From the NCBI GenBank assembly GCA_023053575.1, contig JAKZAP010000013.1, forward strand, positions 1,064,001-1,128,000: DNA of 64,000 nt. The letters are read 5' to 3'. This DNA comes from Branchinecta lynchi (lineage: Eukaryota; Arthropoda; Branchiopoda; Anostraca; Branchinectidae). The notes beneath the pieces are model-generated. The model saw nothing but the letters and a program-made list of their open reading frames with translations. It was not told where the DNA came from and ran no database searches. Positions 55,262-64,000 of this stretch are shown piece by piece (the stretch's first letter is position 1; every line of letters begins with the position of its first letter). The position numbers and the translations under genes were made by a program.

Positions 55262-56079
55262 GAGCGTTTTCCACCCTACTTGACGTAGTTACTACCCATC
55301 ACGTCACGAATTCTGGCTTTTGAAGTCACGGCTGGAACGATTTTTCTATTTTTCAGCTGAATATCACGCCACGGGCGAATCCGACCAATCACATTACAGA
55401 GACGCGTGGGCGTGGTAAGCAAATAGTTTGAACATGTCCGAAATGAACGAAAATGCTGAATTAATTCAGGATTTTACGCAGCATTTTGCTTTTGGACTTA
55501 AATTTTCGCTGAGTTAATGCAGCATTAATTGAGCATAAAATTCATCGAAAAAATCAACGAAGAAGCTAAATTTTGTGCTGAATTTTCAAGAAGAAACTGG
55601 GGAGCACGGCGATTCTCCTGGTATCTTCCTAGAATCTTTTTCTTTCTAGAAAAAATTGCCACACAAATTTTTCGTAATGTTTCTTTAGTCGAATTCCCGT
55701 CTGAGCGGTGACAAACTTTACGGAGCATACTTTGCGAAAAAGTCTGAGTTGTCCTTTATATTTTTGGTGTTTGTAGTTGTATATATGGCCACTGGCTTTT
55801 AAATACGCGTATATGTATGTATATAGCTAATTCTGTGTGTCTTCTTCTACTTCCCAACTTAAATTTCGGTATCCTAGAAGTGTCGGAGAAGAAATAAAGG
55901 TAACAGCTTTCGGACAAAAATAAATAAATATGCAGCATTTACAGCACTAAAAAGCTTTCGGACACTTTCATTAGTTACTATTTCGAGAATGGTTGGAACG
56001 GTCAACGTAGTAACTTTTTATGAGGTTGGAACGAAAATAGTAACTAATAGTTACTATTGTTAGAAGGGTGGAACACACT
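55262..56079. mobile_element. MITE family D copy split by a family E element
   Basis: Left part GAGCGTTTTCCACCCTACTT to GGTAAGCAAATAGTT, right part TTAGTTACTATTTCGAGAATGG to AAGGGTGGAACACACT; joined, they follow the uninterrupted copy at 60.9-61.2 kb. Confidence 0.8.
55434..55970. mobile_element. Family E element nested in the D copy
   Basis: Ends TGAACATGTCCGAAA and AGCTTTCGGACACTTTCA. Interior matches 25.52-25.76 kb (ATTCAAGAAGAAACTGGGGAG..) and 26.36-26.48 kb (TAGAAGTGTCGGAGAAG). A TAGTT target duplication is possible. Confidence 0.75.
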
Positions 56080-56089
56080 AAAACGAACA

Positions 56090-57610
56090 TTTTCCTAGCC
56101 CGGTAAAAATGTGTAAGGTTACGAGGACAAAGCCAGCAATTTCTCACTCTCTCGAGTGACGACTGAGATACTCGGACACGGCACCGCGGAAAATTCGATA
56201 GTCCCTAGAACCAGCTGGGGGAAACACCACGAACTGAAGTAAAGAAACCACAAACTGAGCTATAAGAGCTTGGTCACTCTTGGTTGATTTCCGGGCTTTT
56301 TGGGTACAAAAGTACAAGATACAACTAATTCTGAATGCTGTCGTTTCAAATTCAGGAAATCCATTTGAGCAAAACAGCGTGTATAATTATGTTACAGGAA
56401 CTCCAGTCGACCCATAGTCAGGGTTGCCACATCAAAAATATTTAGACTGACTTTGGGCCCAAAACAGATAGTGAATCAGGAATGAAATTTATCTTCATGA
56501 AATTTCACTTTCGTCGGAATCGCCTCTGTAAAAGTGACACATCTTAATTTTACTTTCGTAAAAAAAACTTAATATAGTCACTTATGGGTCGGAATCCTTG
56601 CTGCAAAAATGACAAATTTGGTCAATTTCTGAAAAAGAGTGATTTTTGTGTCCTTCGTAGGACAAGAGTGACAGAAACAAACAAAAGTGACAATTCACAT
56701 TATCGTCGTGGCAACACTGCCCGTCATTGCAGTCTGCTCATTATCCCCAAGCTGCCATAAAGCCCATCAAATATCACATCACCTAGGGATTTTCAGTTGT
56801 TTGTCGAACAGGCGGCTTTTAAAGCCCAGTGTGACCAAGCTCTAAGCTCAAATTCTTGTGCCTACCAACTTGACTTCACAGGGATGAAAGGACTATACTC
56901 GTTTTAATTCTAAATGAAAGGCGAAAACATATCAATTCCATGTTGTAGAAAACTCGTTTCTATGGTACTTCAGGACAGACAAGCGGTTCACAGTGATGGA
57001 GTCAAGACTACCACATCGTTAACTCCTAAAAAAAAAGAAAAAAATCAACATCTTATTCGCGCACATAAGCTGTGTTTAGCAATTATCGTATTGAACTTGA
57101 ACTCGAATTCAAACACGTTGCGCCGTCTCCCGTTTTCAGCGCCCGTGTTTTGCACAATAGAACCCGGCACAGGATTTGATACGCACCTCATAAAATTCCT
57201 CTCAGATTAGTTCTTTTTTGGACGCTAGGTGCGCCATCGTAAAGAAAACAATGACACGTTACTTCTTGGTGTACGTTTATCCAGGTTTGTTTTGCTATTT
57301 TCAATTCCTTTTAGGCCTAACCATGTTTAAAACTGTTTAAAATACCTCTTCCCCTCTTTTTGCTTTACCCAACTCTGTTCTGTCAAGCGTCATCAAGTTT
57401 GTCATTTCTGGCTCCCGACTTCAGTGCTGGCTGACTTTTCCACCGGGCTAATGCACGACTCGATACGAAGCGAAAGCCTAATCACTTATTCCCCCGTCAG
57501 ATAACTTATCACCAGATCTTACGTGTGATTGTTATTGTTCGTCTTCTGGCGGCAATTAGTCATCGGATTATAAGAAGGACGTATACTTTACTCCGTTTGT
57601 GTTTGGATTC
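56090..57610. other. No gene identified
   Basis: AGTGACA/GACAAATTTGGTC phrases recur around 56.5-56.7 kb. The plus frame 56914-57210 (98 codons) has no recognisable domain. The final NACA exon may lie hereabouts on the minus strand but was not found. Confidence 0.3.
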
Positions 57611-57620
57611 GGTGTTGAAC

Positions 57621-57999
57621 TAGTGTTGGGCGATATTCGGTATTGATAACGATATAGCGATATATCGGACCAAATATCAATATCGAACATCGAAACGTAA
57701 ATATCGATATCGAAAACGATATTTTTTCACTCATAATTATTGTAAGTAGTCCAACATAGCCTGCATTTACATATCCGAAATTGGAGCAAGATGTTTTCCG
57801 TAATTCAGTTCGTATTTATCCGGAGTTCGAGATGATGCAAGATGCTATTTAACGACAATTTCGTTAGTAAATTCGGGCGAAACGAGACATATCCTATGGC
57901 GAAACATACTAAAGAAATATCGATATCGATATATCGATTATCGAATATCGAAAGTGAAAATATCGATATATCGAAAAATCCAAATATCGCCCAACACTA
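57621..57999. mobile_element. hAT-type MITE with perfect 8-bp TSD TGTTGAAC
   Basis: Ends TAGTGTTGGGCGATATT and AATATCGCCCAACACTA; TGTTGAAC at 57613-57620 and 58000-58007. Interior is dominated by ATATCGATATATCG words from both arms, so the whole can fold. Confidence 0.9.
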
Positions 58000-58007
58000 T
58001 GTTGAAC

Positions 58008-63219
<5,212 letters not shown>

Positions 63220-63402
63220 CTTGCTGAAAAGTCAAGTTGATTAGAAGCTGCCCCGTTTTCAGGCATACAGGATACCGATCTATTACACAACCCTAGCTAA
63301 CTTGTGTAAATAAACATTAAATAACAGGGATAGCCTGTGAAACATCAAATACATCCATCCTGATCAAATTAATTGATAATGTCATCGACTTACTTCTATT
63401 TC

Positions 63403-63911
63403 TTCTTTGAAGATTTAAATACGTGAAAGGTGCAAACAACAAAATTCGAAACAGAAGCTAGCGTAAAAATAAGTTGTTGGCCATGGTCAGCAGGTGAAAG
63501 GAAGAAAGGTACTGGAAAACACTGCAACTTTGTTCAGCAAAGATGGAAGAGAACAAATTTGTTGTAGAGAATGACTAGAGCTTTTAATAAAGGCTCAATT
63601 TCACACATTTTGTAAGCGTAGAGGCTGGAAAGAAACTGGAAATGGCATGAATATATTTCATTCTTTGAAGATTTAAATACATGAAAGGTTTAAAAGAAAA
63701 GTCGAAACAGAAGCTGGCGTAAAAATAAGTTGGCCATAGTCAGCAAAGGAAGAAAGGGACTGGAAAACACTACGACTTTGTTCAGCAAAAATGGAAGAAA
63801 ACAAATTTGTTGTAGAGAATGACTATAGCTTTTAATCAAGGCTCAATTTCACACATTTTGTAAGCGTAGAGGCTGGAAAGAACCTGGAAATTGGATGCAT
63901 ATATTTCATTC
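63403..63911. repeat. 258-bp tandem duplication upstream of NACA
   Basis: TTCTTTGAAGATTTAAATAC starts both units (63403, 63661); they share AATAAGTTG.TGGCCAT and GAGAATGACTA.AGCTTTTAAT in order, with about 7% differences and small gaps. It lies 180-690 bp upstream of the NACA start codon. Confidence 0.85.
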
Positions 63912-64000
63912 ATGGGGGTAGGGCAAACAGCAAGGTATACTACATCTGAAGCAGAGCCACAAGCCACATACAAAACTGTTTATTTCAGCAGTGTAAATCA

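Overview
The window is nuclear DNA from an animal, most likely a marine or other invertebrate. The basis is spliced genes with GT-AG introns for four conserved eukaryotic proteins, long introns, an AT-leaning base composition, a non-LTR retrotransposon and very many short inverted-repeat transposons. Nothing points to a bacterial or viral genome. The phylum cannot be fixed from the sequence alone.

Four host genes can be read. COX5A (minus, 12759 down to 5915, two exons not found) encodes a subunit of mitochondrial cytochrome c oxidase. A short FCF2/DNTTIP2-type pre-rRNA processing gene (plus, five exons, 13114-29698) lies head to head with it, with 354 bp between the two start codons. A UAP56/DDX39B DECD-box RNA helicase (minus, exons from 45956 to 33808, last exon uncertain) functions in splicing and mRNA export. 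NACA (minus, 63219 to 59014, last few codons not found) is the alpha subunit of the nascent-chain complex on ribosomes. All four are housekeeping functions in gene expression, translation and respiration. They form no operon.

The rest is mostly mobile-element DNA. 0-5.8 kb: LINE scraps, a hairpin element, two short repeat families and a ~93-bp satellite. 5.9-12.8 kb: COX5A with a three-level nested transposon at 10.4-12.6 kb. 13.1-29.7 kb: FCF2 gene, with a 3.9-kb nearly complete LINE and several MITEs in its introns. 29.7-33 kb: mostly unassigned. 33-46 kb: UAP56, with a stem-loop repeat family at its 3' end, a hammerhead-ribozyme-bearing retroposed element at 35.1 kb and tandem repeats in introns. 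48.08-53.30 kb: a 5.2-kb hAT-type transposon with perfect termini and target-site duplication, carrying a possible captured or transposon exon. 53.3-59 kb: nested MITEs and a small hAT element with an intact 8-bp duplication. 59-63.2 kb: NACA. 63.4-63.9 kb: a 258-bp tandem duplication.

The strongest candidates for something new are the hammerhead element (35124-35279), the covarying stem-loop family (32.2-34.6 kb), the 5.2-kb hAT element, and the palindrome-rich 'TTGCGTTTTTGCAGATACCATGG' family, which hosts a Harbinger relic and a Mutator-like foldback.
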